Origin: JAWKXU01 sp020446465
GTDB taxonomy: Bacteria > Pseudomonadota > Alphaproteobacteria > Sphingomonadales > Sphingomonadaceae
NCBI GenBank assembly: GCA_041396845.1
Contig: JAWKXU010000002.1
Span: 1 to 64,000, forward strand
Reading direction: 5' to 3'
DNA length: 64,000 nt
In this document: positions 1 through 6,655 of the stretch, piece after piece
Layout: each line of letters begins with the position of its first letter
How positions within the stretch are numbered: the stretch's first letter is position 1
The notes under the pieces: model-generated
The model's input: only the letters and a program-made list of their open reading frames with translations
Told to the model about the DNA's origin: nothing
Databases searched by the model: none
Position numbers and translations under genes: made by a program

Positions 1-250
1 GATCATCGAGATCGATCGCGCCGTCCACGCGCACCGCATCGAATGCGCTCGATACCAGTGCGATGCCGCGTTCTGCAAAACTCACCATAAGCGCTCGTCG
101 CTGCGCTTTCGTCGGGATCCGGTAACGCGGATCGGCTGCGACCAGCAATTCTCGCGCAGAGCGCTCGGTCCCGAACAATGCCGAGGAACGATTTTCCATG
201 GGGAGAGAGCGATGGGCACCGCTATCGCCCGTGAGATCGCCGCGCGTCAT
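1..250 (-). CDS. Unknown protein, 3' part cut by window edge
   Basis: An open frame reads leftward from an ATG at 250 and runs off the left edge without a stop (83 codons visible). It begins two bases after the TAG of the secreted-protein gene at 253, so the two are probably co-transcribed. A second in-frame ATG 17 codons further in is an alternative start. The visible part is hydrophilic, with an Arg/Ala-rich helix-like stretch. There is no signal peptide or membrane segment, and I recognise no family. Confidence 0.5.
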   Translation of the reverse strand, partial: MTRGDLTGDSGAHRSLPMENRSSALFGTERSARELLVAADPRYRIPTKAQRRALMVSFAERGIALVSSAFDAVRVDGAIDLDD

Positions 251-252
251 GA

Positions 253-918
253 CTATTCGTCGCCGATCTTTGCAGCACGATAGCGCTCGACCGCGAGCAA
301 GAGCCCCGCTGCCTCGGCAGGCGTCATATCGTCGGTCCAGTCCAGCCCACTCCTGGCCTTGAACCGAAATCGCCAGGGCTTGACCGTATGCTCGTCAGCC
401 TGTCCTGCCAGTTCACGTACAATCTCTTCAGGCAGAGGGAACGTCACATGCTCGGTAAAGACGCAGGTACCATAGTGGCAGTCGACGTCGCGGTCGATCA
501 CGGTCAAAGGAACGCTGACAGGGCCTTGTGACGTTGCATAGAGCGCGCTGGAAAATGTTCTCCATTCACCCGAATAGCTGAGCTGCGCATAGAGCTGATA
601 GGTAGCGCTGCCGCTTCTCTTGTCGACAAAGGCGCGCAGGAAGGTGTCTGCACGCATGCGATCGGTAAGGCCGCCCTTGAATGTATAGCCGTCGCGCGTG
701 TGGATCGTCGCAACCACTTCGAGCCCGTCGTCCTCGATCTTGCTTGTCCGCGCGAAATGCTCAGGCGTGAGCCTGGCAAACTGCTCAAGCCTTCTGGCTT
801 GCTGCTTCTCGCTCCATTCAGTCCAGACCTGTGCCTGAGCAGGTAACGGCATGGCCATCATGGCAAAGCCCAAGAGGCAACCGCCGATAATTGAATTGGT
901 AAGTGTTCGACTTCGCAT
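253..918 (-). CDS. Secreted protein of unknown function
   Basis: The 221-aa product starts with a clear Sec signal peptide: basic MRSR, a hydrophobic core from about residue 10 to 24, then an AQA-type cleavage site near residue 29. The mature part is mixed alpha/beta with two cysteines a few residues apart (DCHYGTC, about residues 146-152) that could form a disulphide in the periplasm. I recognise no catalytic motif. Its stop lies two bases before the start of the next minus-strand gene, which suggests an operon. It is a periplasmic or outer-envelope protein by its targeting signal; its function cannot be inferred. Confidence 0.65.
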   Translation of the reverse strand: MRSRTLTNSIIGGCLLGFAMMAMPLPAQAQVWTEWSEKQQARRLEQFARLTPEHFARTSKIEDDGLEVVATIHTRDGYTFKGGLTDRMRADTFLRAFVDKRSGSATYQLYAQLSYSGEWRTFSSALYATSQGPVSVPLTVIDRDVDCHYGTCVFTEHVTFPLPEEIVRELAGQADEHTVKPWRFRFKARSGLDWTDDMTPAEAAGLLLAVERYRAAKIGDE

Positions 919-1480
919 TTTCCGTCGCTCCTATGTCCTCTCGGGGCGACGGCCGAAGCCGGGTGTTGGAAACCTGTCCGTAAGAGCAGGCGCATACGCC
1001 TTTACCGTTGCCGGCTGGACATGCGCGCATGCCACCCGGCCCATGAAAGACCGAGCGATCTACGGATGGGGTTTCCACGCCCCGCCTCCCGGCTTTCACG
1101 GGAAGCACGGCCAATTTGCTCATGTGACGTCAGAAGACAAGGAAGATCTTCGCTTGCGCGAATGTATCGACCGCGACATCGGCAGCGGCATCCTCATTGC
1201 GCGCGGCGCTCTTATTGGCGGAAATCTGTCTCAATGGCAGATTCGTTGCCAGTTCGCATTCAAGACACGCGAAGGATGCTTTTCCATCATGCAGATGAAT
1301 TTTGTGGACGCGTCATCGAGCATGGTGCCGGATGGAGACCAATGGGCAAATGGTCTCGCTGAGGCCGGAACAAGCCCGAACCACCCAACATTGCGGCCGC
1401 TCAAGTTTTTGCAAGCTGCACGCGGGCGAACCCGGGAAGGCAAGATGACTGGTAATGGGCCGTTGGCTGACTGTCCGCAA
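919..1480. other. Gene-poor stretch, no supported gene
   Basis: Several overlapping frames of 60 to 224 codons exist on both strands here. The longest (plus strand, 851-1525) runs through the signal-peptide region of the neighbouring gene and has no recognisable domain or ribosome site. I see no RNA gene. The promoter of the leftward secreted-protein gene should lie at the left end of this stretch. Confidence 0.5.
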
Positions 1481-1528
1481 ATTTCACTAGAATGTCGAAA
1501 CCCGACATTAATGCACCTCGAGTGAAAT
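1481..1528 (+). promoter_or_regulatory. Nested inverted repeats before the zinc-ribbon gene
   Basis: Two perfect inverted repeats are nested. The outer arms are ATTTCACT (1481-1488) and AGTGAAAT (1521-1528). The inner arms are AATGTCG (1491-1497) and CGACATT (1503-1509) around a 5-base loop. The distal outer arm ends just before a strong AGGAGG ribosome site (about 1535) and the ATG at 1548. It could be an operator or a leader RNA structure affecting translation. Confidence 0.5.
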
Positions 1529-1547
1529 ACGGGGCAGGAGGTCTAAG

Positions 1548-1733
1548 ATGTCTTTCACCGATGAAGAGAGGCGCGTTTGGCATGAGGAAAAGCGCCGACG
1601 TGAAATGAAGTCTCAGGCCACCTCACGACCAACTCCAGTGACTGAATGTATCCATTGCGGTCAGCCATTTGGCTATGGTGAAGGCTACATATCTGACGAC
1701 ATTTCGCTCTGCGATCTATGCGGTGCCGACTGA
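1548..1733 (+). CDS. Small zinc-ribbon protein
   Basis: This 61-aa protein has a charged helical N-terminal half (residues 1-25, rich in E, K and R). The C-terminal half carries two CxxC knuckles (CIHC at about residue 36 and CDLC at about 56), as expected for a small structural zinc ribbon. The ATG at 1548 is preceded by a near-perfect GGAGG ribosome site, which makes translation credible despite the size. It faces the AcpS-like gene convergently. No partner or role can be assigned; small ribbons of this kind may bind nucleic acid or protein. Confidence 0.65.
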   Translation: MSFTDEERRVWHEEKRRREMKSQATSRPTPVTECIHCGQPFGYGEGYISDDISLCDLCGAD

Positions 1734-1809
1734 TAAGCCGGTTGCAGGCTGCCAGCTTTCGGACGGCACATTCGAAAGCGACGCTCGTTTGACAGTGCGG
1801 TCATGGCGC

Positions 1810-2307
1810 CTACGCATGACATCTGCCAATGCCATTGAAACGAGGCAAGCTTGGCGACCAAGGCTTTATGACGGCCTCAGCTATCGTGCTCCAATTGATA
1901 GTTTGATCGAGCCTGGAACTTCGATCCGACATGAGCGCGACCGCTACCGCCCATCCGCAGTCCTGACTAAGCCAAGTCTGACATTCGATGCATATTTTGA
2001 CGGGTAGAAGCGCGCGGGCATGATCACGTGCACCGTCGTGAAGCCGTACCAGTCTGGCGGTTTCCGCTGCGCCAGTTTCGAAATCCAGCCAATCCACCCC
2101 TTCTCCAAACCCGGTGCTCAAAGCTTTCGCGCTGGCCTCCTTCGCTGCAAACCCTCGAGCAGCCGACTCCGCCAAATCAGTCGATCGCACCAACTCGGCC
2201 TGCTCGGCCGCGGTGAAGACTTCATCCAGCCAAGGCTTCCCGAGCCAGCTCACGGATCTCCGAATTGGTGCGATCCTGCAAATGTCTAGGCCAATACCAA
2301 GGAGCAA
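1810..2307 (-). CDS. AcpS-like 4'-phosphopantetheinyl transferase
   Basis: AcpS enzymes move 4'-phosphopantetheine from CoA to a serine on carrier proteins. The N-terminus GIGLDI matches the AcpS signature (usually GIGTDI, with the Asp as Mg ligand). The stretch FAAKEASAKALSTGFGEG (about residues 53-70) matches the second signature with its KEA glutamate. The start is a TTG at 2307, placed so that GIGLDI falls at residue 4. At 165 aa it is longer than typical AcpS (about 120-135) because of a C-terminal extension beyond the last strand, and the usual SLSHD motif is changed to WLSQD. It lies 6 bases after the small membrane-protein gene. I infer an accessory copy rather than the housekeeping acpS; its carrier protein is not in the window. 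Confidence 0.65.
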   Translation of the reverse strand: MLLGIGLDICRIAPIRRSVSWLGKPWLDEVFTAAEQAELVRSTDLAESAARGFAAKEASAKALSTGFGEGVDWLDFETGAAETARLVRLHDGARDHARALLPVKICIECQTWLSQDCGWAVAVALMSDRSSRLDQTINWSTIAEAVIKPWSPSLPRFNGIGRCHA

Positions 2308-2313
2308 CCGGCG

Positions 2314-2664
2314 CTACCAAAGCGCTCGAATGGCGATCGTCAGAACAGCGAAGACGATAATCCAGCACACGATTGTCGCGACCGCGCCCGTCACGCGCAA
2401 TCCAAGAAAGTCGAGATGTGCCTGAGGGTCGAGAGCGCGAGCGCAGCAAACCAACGCCAATGCTGCCGTGATAGCAAACGGTATGCCGAACAGCGCTGGC
2501 GCATGATCAATCAGCGCTTGTGGGCTTTGCGAACCGCGTAACACGCAGATGGAATTCCAGCCCAATGCGACGGACGCGATGAGGCTTGCAACCGCCACGC
2601 AGGTGTACGCGATCTTCGACGTACGTAGCTTCTTCGCCATCCTCGCTTGCAGGCCGTCGCTCAT
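2314..2664 (-). CDS. Small membrane protein, about three TM helices
   Basis: The 116-aa product has a basic N-terminus (residues 1-16) followed by hydrophobic segments at about 20-40, 57-77 and 92-112, separated by short polar loops. There is no recognisable catalytic motif. Its ATG (2664) overlaps the TGA of the kinase-like gene upstream in an ATGA arrangement, so the two are translationally coupled. Coupling to the nucleotide-module genes suggests a role at the membrane in the same system, but the function is unknown. Confidence 0.6.
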   Translation of the reverse strand: MSDGLQARMAKKLRTSKIAYTCVAVASLIASVALGWNSICVLRGSQSPQALIDHAPALFGIPFAITAALALVCCARALDPQAHLDFLGLRVTGAVATIVCWIIVFAVLTIAIRALW

Positions 2665-3665
2665 CCCATAACCCCCATCAAATCACCAAGCGGCCGTTGC
2701 TCGACCTGAACAGCGAGGGTCGGCACCTCGAGATTCCATTTGGGCGGGAAGGTTGGCTGCGGCATCGGCCCCAAGCTCTTGCGATAGACCTGCTTGATGC
2801 GCGTCCGGCCCGATAGGCCTTTCACATCTGGATGCACGACGCGTGCATATTTGGATATTTCGCAAAAGAGGTTCTGACAGTCGATAGGTTGCAGCTTCCT
2901 CCCGAACAGATTTTGGAACTTGATATCAGCCTTAGCGAACGCGCGATCCTGCTGCTCGCAAACCCAGAAGATTATATCCTCCGCTGACTGCTGTTTCGTG
3001 TTCACGAAGCACTTGGCGATCCCATCGAGCGCCCCCGGCCCCGCAATAACGAACTCACCTTCATCGTGGTCGAGCATCTCAGAATAGTTGAGGTCGATGG
3101 CATATTGAAACGCTAGAAACGGGCCCAGCCCTGGGTAAGCGAGTAAAAGCTCATAGATTGCTCGAAGGTTCGGCGCCTGACGCACTCGCTCCGGTAATCT
3201 ATCCGCGATCATCTTCTCCAGCAGGGCGAGATGGTTGGCGTGCTTGCGTGCATGCCCAAGCTTTGGTGCAGGCATGATATAGGCGGGGGAGTAAAGTTTG
3301 AGCCCAGCAGCCATCGCGCGATCGAGCGTATGCTCAATCTCGTTCAGATCGCTCCCTTCCCATGTCAGGGGCCCTAGGACGCCTTCTAGCAGTTCCCAGG
3401 TCTCTATCCGGTTGAAAAGCTTGAAGAGGAGAGTTCGGAAGAAGATTTCCCGCGGCGTGCCGGGGCGATCCTCACGATATTGGACTTCCCGAATCAGGTA
3501 CTGGCTGACCCGGTCGCTCGCGCGGTATGCATTCGTGAACCTATGTGCCGCGAGAACCGGATCGTCGGTCCAAGGACCTATCGGATCGACAAGGCGCCGA
3601 AAATAAAGTGCCTGACGCTCAGCAGCGAAGCGCCAGTAGGTGTCAAAAACGAGTGTTGTTTCCAT
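2661..3665 (-). CDS. 5-hmdU DNA kinase helical-domain-like protein
   Basis: The 334-aa, mostly helical product carries FDTYWRFAAERQ (residues 7-18), then PWTDDP, RFTNAYRASDRVSQYLI and FFRTLLFKLFNRIETWELL. From memory this is the conserved core of the domain defined in phage 5-hydroxymethyl-deoxyuridine DNA kinases and related bacterial proteins (Iyer/Aravind DNA-hypermodification families, Pfam HMUDK_hel). Those phage kinases phosphorylate 5-hmdU in DNA before replacement of the phosphate. The ATG at 3665 is chosen because the domain starts right there; the longer frame upstream is not conserved-looking. A separate P-loop kinase domain is not visible, so kinase activity is not assured. It lies 127 bases after the DCD-like gene and overlaps the small membrane-protein gene by 4 bases. 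Confidence 0.6.
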   Translation of the reverse strand: METTLVFDTYWRFAAERQALYFRRLVDPIGPWTDDPVLAAHRFTNAYRASDRVSQYLIREVQYREDRPGTPREIFFRTLLFKLFNRIETWELLEGVLGPLTWEGSDLNEIEHTLDRAMAAGLKLYSPAYIMPAPKLGHARKHANHLALLEKMIADRLPERVRQAPNLRAIYELLLAYPGLGPFLAFQYAIDLNYSEMLDHDEGEFVIAGPGALDGIAKCFVNTKQQSAEDIIFWVCEQQDRAFAKADIKFQNLFGRKLQPIDCQNLFCEISKYARVVHPDVKGLSGRTRIKQVYRKSLGPMPQPTFPPKWNLEVPTLAVQVEQRPLGDLMGVMG

Positions 3666-3742
3666 GTCATTCCGTGCGCGGCTGCGGCTTAGCCCGGCGC
3701 ATGAATAGCAAGCCGTCCGGCCGCCAACACCGATCGTGAGTC

Positions 3743-3768
3743 CTCCGACTGCATAGAACAAATCGGAG
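3743..3768 (-). repeat. Inverted repeat between DCD-like and kinase-like genes
   Basis: CTCCGA (3743-3748) and TCGGAG (3763-3768) could pair around a 14-base loop in the 127-base gap between the two minus-strand genes. There is no U-tract, so it is not a standard terminator. It may be an RNA processing or pausing site, or chance. Confidence 0.25.
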
Positions 3769-3792
3769 CACCCGGAAACGGAGTTTTTGCGA

Positions 3793-4599
3793 TTATTGGG
3801 CCAGAGGAGCGGCAGATGTAGTTGTTGGTGTCGGGCTCGGCGACGGGGTTACGGCGGGAGCTGGAGTGAATGCTGGCGATGGAGATGGAGCAGCGCTCGA
3901 TACCGCCGCAGTCGGGGCAGCGGCTGGCCGTGAGAGAGAACACTCTTTCAAGCCGAAGGTGATCATCGCGCCGATAACGAGCGCGCTTGCCCACTTCATG
4001 ACCGCCTGATCGCGCTCGACGGTTGCGACCCGCTCGCTGAGTTTCTTGTCGTTTTCATCGATCTTGGATTTAAGCCCGGCGAACGATTCGACCCCGGCGG
4101 CTATAGGACCGAGGAGATCGGACGGAATCTCCTTGAAGCCCATCTTTTTCTGAATGACGCTGGGCCGATCGAGACTGGCGTACCAGATCAGGAAGCATTC
4201 CTCGCCGCGTGAGAGGTGGACCGCTCCCGGGCCAGCATTGAACACCGAGAAGAGCAGTTTGCCCTCATAGTGAGGATCGACATGGAATCCTGACACGTTC
4301 ACCAGCCCGCGAAATTTGTAGTTCGCGCGGATCGATATGAAAGCGATCGCATGCAGCGGCACGCGGATCAGCTCTTCGGTCAGAATGAAACCGAATTGAC
4401 CTGCCGGGATCGTGAAACTCTCTCCAAATCCCAGAGGTCTCTTTGGCTTGTTGCGAGGGTCGTTTGGTTCACCCGTCGGCGACACGTAAACTTCGCCACC
4501 GACACGAAGCCGGTATGCAGCGCGATCAATGCGCTTCTCATCATAGCCGTCGATCAGGCCGCCGAGTTCATCCTTCAGCCGTTCGCCGCCCCAGAACAC
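3793..4599 (-). CDS. dCTP deaminase/dUTPase-fold protein with membrane tail
   Basis: The 268-aa product has a DCD/dUTPase-fold core (about residues 1-150), recognisable by IPAGQFGFILTEE, FISIRANYKFRGLVNVSGFHVDP and the final NAGPGAVHL strand. These enzymes convert dCTP to dUTP or dUTP to dUMP. Residue 118 is Ser where bacterial dCTP deaminases have the catalytic Glu (VLEF becomes LFSV), so deamination is doubtful. A helical linker follows, then one hydrophobic segment at about 201-217, then a Pro/Ala/Ser-rich tail, so it is probably membrane-anchored. The GTG start at 4599 shares one base with the TAG of the preceding gene; the longer upstream frame is a shadow of that gene. DCD proteins that deplete dNTPs are known in phage defence. 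Confidence 0.7.
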   Translation of the reverse strand: MFWGGERLKDELGGLIDGYDEKRIDRAAYRLRVGGEVYVSPTGEPNDPRNKPKRPLGFGESFTIPAGQFGFILTEELIRVPLHAIAFISIRANYKFRGLVNVSGFHVDPHYEGKLLFSVFNAGPGAVHLSRGEECFLIWYASLDRPSVIQKKMGFKEIPSDLLGPIAAGVESFAGLKSKIDENDKKLSERVATVERDQAVMKWASALVIGAMITFGLKECSLSRPAAAPTAAVSSAAPSPSPAFTPAPAVTPSPSPTPTTTSAAPLAQ

Positions 4600-5189
4600 T
4601 AGGCTTCCCCTCCTGCGCCTTCGCGCGTGAAGTGGTCGAAAATTGAACGCGCTTCCACCGCTCGGATGCGTTGACGATAGGCGGCAGCGAGGTCTATGTC
4701 GCGCGCCGCTGCCTCCGCCAGAACTGCGGAAAAGAGGCTGAGATTGCACTGATGCATGCCGCTACGAAACTGCAGGTCCTCAAGATGATCCCACGCTTCG
4801 CACAGCTTCGCGAGTTGCCCGCTATGTTTGCAATACTGCCGTATCATCCAGAGTGGATCGTCGTCGCGACCAAGCGTTCCCGCCAGCGCGTTTCCAAGCT
4901 CAAGCAGCGAGCGGTCCGGGTTCGAAGCCGTAAGCTCACGGCCCAAATCCTGGTTAAGCGTGTTGGCGACAGCAAGGCAGATGATGAAGGCGTCCGTAAG
5001 TGTTCGCTGGAAACGCGCCTCATCGCCATCATCGACAGCCGTTAGGAAATACGCGGTGTATTTCGCACTATGCAGCGCCATGTGTTTCATGCGCTGCGCC
5101 AAGGGAAGGATCACAATGTCCTTGTGATAGGCTTCGTCGTGCTTGAGCTGAGCCCACTGAAGGGTCAGCAAGTGATCGGATACGCTCAT
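4599..5189 (-). CDS. Unknown all-helical protein of the nucleotide module
   Basis: The 196-aa product is almost entirely predicted helix, with His/Lys/Tyr-rich segments such as QRMKHMALHSAKYTAYF (about residues 32-48) and a helix ending DAFIICLAVANTLNQDLG. The shape recalls MazG-type nucleotide pyrophosphohydrolases. However, the paired acidic ExxE/ExxD metal motifs are not present in the expected helices, so I do not assign that activity. The ATG at 5189 lies 11 bases after the thymidylate-synthase-like gene; the longer frame upstream overlaps that gene and is rejected. The end overlaps the start of the DCD-like gene by one base, which argues for a shared function with the nucleotide enzymes. 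Confidence 0.6.
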   Translation of the reverse strand: MSVSDHLLTLQWAQLKHDEAYHKDIVILPLAQRMKHMALHSAKYTAYFLTAVDDGDEARFQRTLTDAFIICLAVANTLNQDLGRELTASNPDRSLLELGNALAGTLGRDDDPLWMIRQYCKHSGQLAKLCEAWDHLEDLQFRSGMHQCNLSLFSAVLAEAAARDIDLAAAYRQRIRAVEARSIFDHFTREGAGGEA

Positions 5190-5200
5190 CTTAGTCCTCG

Positions 5201-6010
5201 CTAGGCCGCCAAGGCCGATTTGTCGTAGATCGCACGGCAGCGGCCGATCAAAGCTTTCGCTTCTGCTTTCGTCCAATGGCCACCAGACCCTTCACCAGAC
5301 CCGGTATCGAGGCGAGCGAAGGTCGAATTGACGGTCAGGGGGCCGACCTTCAAGCCGGCCTCATGGGCCAGGAAGAACTGCAGCCGCCCCAGTCCGACAA
5401 GATTCCCAAGAAGCCGACGCACATAATAATGTGATCGATAGGTGGCGTTGAACCGAATCTGCCCATCGTGAACCTTGATGCTGAGATGGCTGAGGCATGG
5501 CCCCCCGTAGAGGCGGCCACGATCAGTTGCCGGATCGTAGATCTGGATCTCGTCTTCCATGGGGCTACCCGGCCCAAGCTCAAAAGACGCGCGGTACTTT
5601 CCGTGTTTTTTGATTTTGATCAGCATGTCTTTGAGCGGATTGAAAATGTTTCCCTTCGCATCGCGCTGGCGCAGGATCCGATATGCATAGGAACCCCAGT
5701 TGCCGTCACTTCGGGCCCTCTGGATTGCTTTAAGCTTTTCCGGGAAAGGCCCAAACAGGCCAGCCTTTCCTGCTCTCTGATACTCGTCAAAGGGGAAGAT
5801 CGTCTCGGCCACGGTGTGAATTCCGAAAGCACCGTGCGACTTGAGGAACGCGTCTACCTCATCATGCACCCGACGATCCTCTATCGAAAGCACTGTCGGT
5901 TGCGCGATATGAAGGATCACGTCAAAATCTTCTGACTTCTTCAGGCCGTTCAAGTGCTCTGCAGCGGCGAGCCAGATTGCGGGAGAAGTTTCACCTTTGA
6001 TCAGTTCCAT
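5201..6010 (-). CDS. Thymidylate synthase-family protein (divergent)
   Basis: ThyA-family enzymes methylate or hydroxymethylate C5 of dUMP or dCMP. In this 269-aa protein the GNWGSYAYR segment (about residues 103-111) matches the ThyA G-x-YG-x-x-WR region. GGPCLSHLSIKV (169-180) places the nucleophile Cys at 172, Arg192 sits in the TYRSHYY strand, and Asn203 matches the substrate-selecting Asn. The dimer-interface SRR motif and the N-terminal dUMP-phosphate Arg are not evident, and the first 100 residues do not resemble ThyA. Length matches E. coli ThyA (264). I infer a specialised pyrimidine C5-modifying enzyme, possibly a 5-hydroxymethyl-dUMP synthase, not the housekeeping enzyme. Gaps to neighbours are 9 and 11 bases. 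Confidence 0.7.
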   Translation of the reverse strand: MELIKGETSPAIWLAAAEHLNGLKKSEDFDVILHIAQPTVLSIEDRRVHDEVDAFLKSHGAFGIHTVAETIFPFDEYQRAGKAGLFGPFPEKLKAIQRARSDGNWGSYAYRILRQRDAKGNIFNPLKDMLIKIKKHGKYRASFELGPGSPMEDEIQIYDPATDRGRLYGGPCLSHLSIKVHDGQIRFNATYRSHYYVRRLLGNLVGLGRLQFFLAHEAGLKVGPLTVNSTFARLDTGSGEGSGGHWTKAEAKALIGRCRAIYDKSALAA

Positions 6011-6019
6011 TAGGCCTTC

Positions 6020-6655
6020 CTAGATCAAGCTAGCGGTTTCGTGGAGTTGCCGGTCAACGTAGGACCGTGAAAGCCATGCATAGCCATCAAGCCCCCAGCC
6101 GGGGCCCCAACTGTTGCGAATAAGGACGGCTTCCTGACCAGCCTGATCGAGACCATGGCCGACGGCCAAGACCGCATGCCCGCCGCGCTCGGTGTCGGGC
6201 GTTATATCGGGCACGATCCCCAACGCGTCAGGCCGAAAGAATGCGTCAGTTATCACCAGCCCGAGAATCACCGGCACCTTCTTATCGAGCGTCGCTGCCA
6301 GATCGGCAAAAGCCGGCTTGCCAGGCACCATCGCCGTCTTGAACAGCGGATTGGCGAAACTCGGCGGCACCCAAGGAACAGCCTGGATCGGCGAGTAAGG
6401 CCAAGCTGGCTCGATCGGTTGCCCCTCCTGAGCAAGCGCCTGGGCCGTTGCTGCCATAGTTGTGCCAGCATCAGGGTTCTGACCAGGAGTCCGTGCTACC
6501 GCATGGAAAAACAGGTATTCGACCGACAGATGCTCACCGGTGTTCGCGCCATGCTCATGAGCAGCTGAGCTTGCAAATGCGAGACACGACTGCCGCCGCC
6601 CTTGCTGACGAACGGGCAACAACAGAGAACGCAAGTCGGCAGACGCGGTGATCAA
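6020..6655 (-). CDS. Papain-like (C1 family) cysteine protease
   Basis: All C1 landmarks are present in order in 211 aa: the oxyanion-hole Gln18 (VRQQG), nucleophile Cys24 (SCLAFA), His160 (GGHAVLAVGH) and Asn181 in IRNSWGPGWG. There is no signal peptide, no membrane segment and essentially no pro-peptide, so it should be cytoplasmic and active as made unless inhibited. The start is TTG at 6655, overlapping the stop of the ImmA-inhibitor gene as TTGA; no in-frame ATG occurs before the catalytic Cys. The preceding gene encodes a chagasin-like C1 inhibitor domain, which is the obvious regulator. The natural substrate is unknown. Confidence 0.85.
   Translation of the reverse strand: MITASADLRSLLLPVRQQGRRQSCLAFASSAAHEHGANTGEHLSVEYLFFHAVARTPGQNPDAGTTMAATAQALAQEGQPIEPAWPYSPIQAVPWVPPSFANPLFKTAMVPGKPAFADLAATLDKKVPVILGLVITDAFFRPDALGIVPDITPDTERGGHAVLAVGHGLDQAGQEAVLIRNSWGPGWGLDGYAWLSRSYVDRQLHETASLI

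Noticed and set aside
851..1525. Plus-strand 224-codon open frame
   Set aside because: It overlaps the signal-peptide end of the secreted-protein gene, has no ribosome site or domain, and its composition looks like GC-rich non-coding read-through.
4599..5189. Assignment of the helical protein as an active MazG pyrophosphohydrolase
   Set aside because: The paired acidic metal-binding motifs needed for that activity are not visible.
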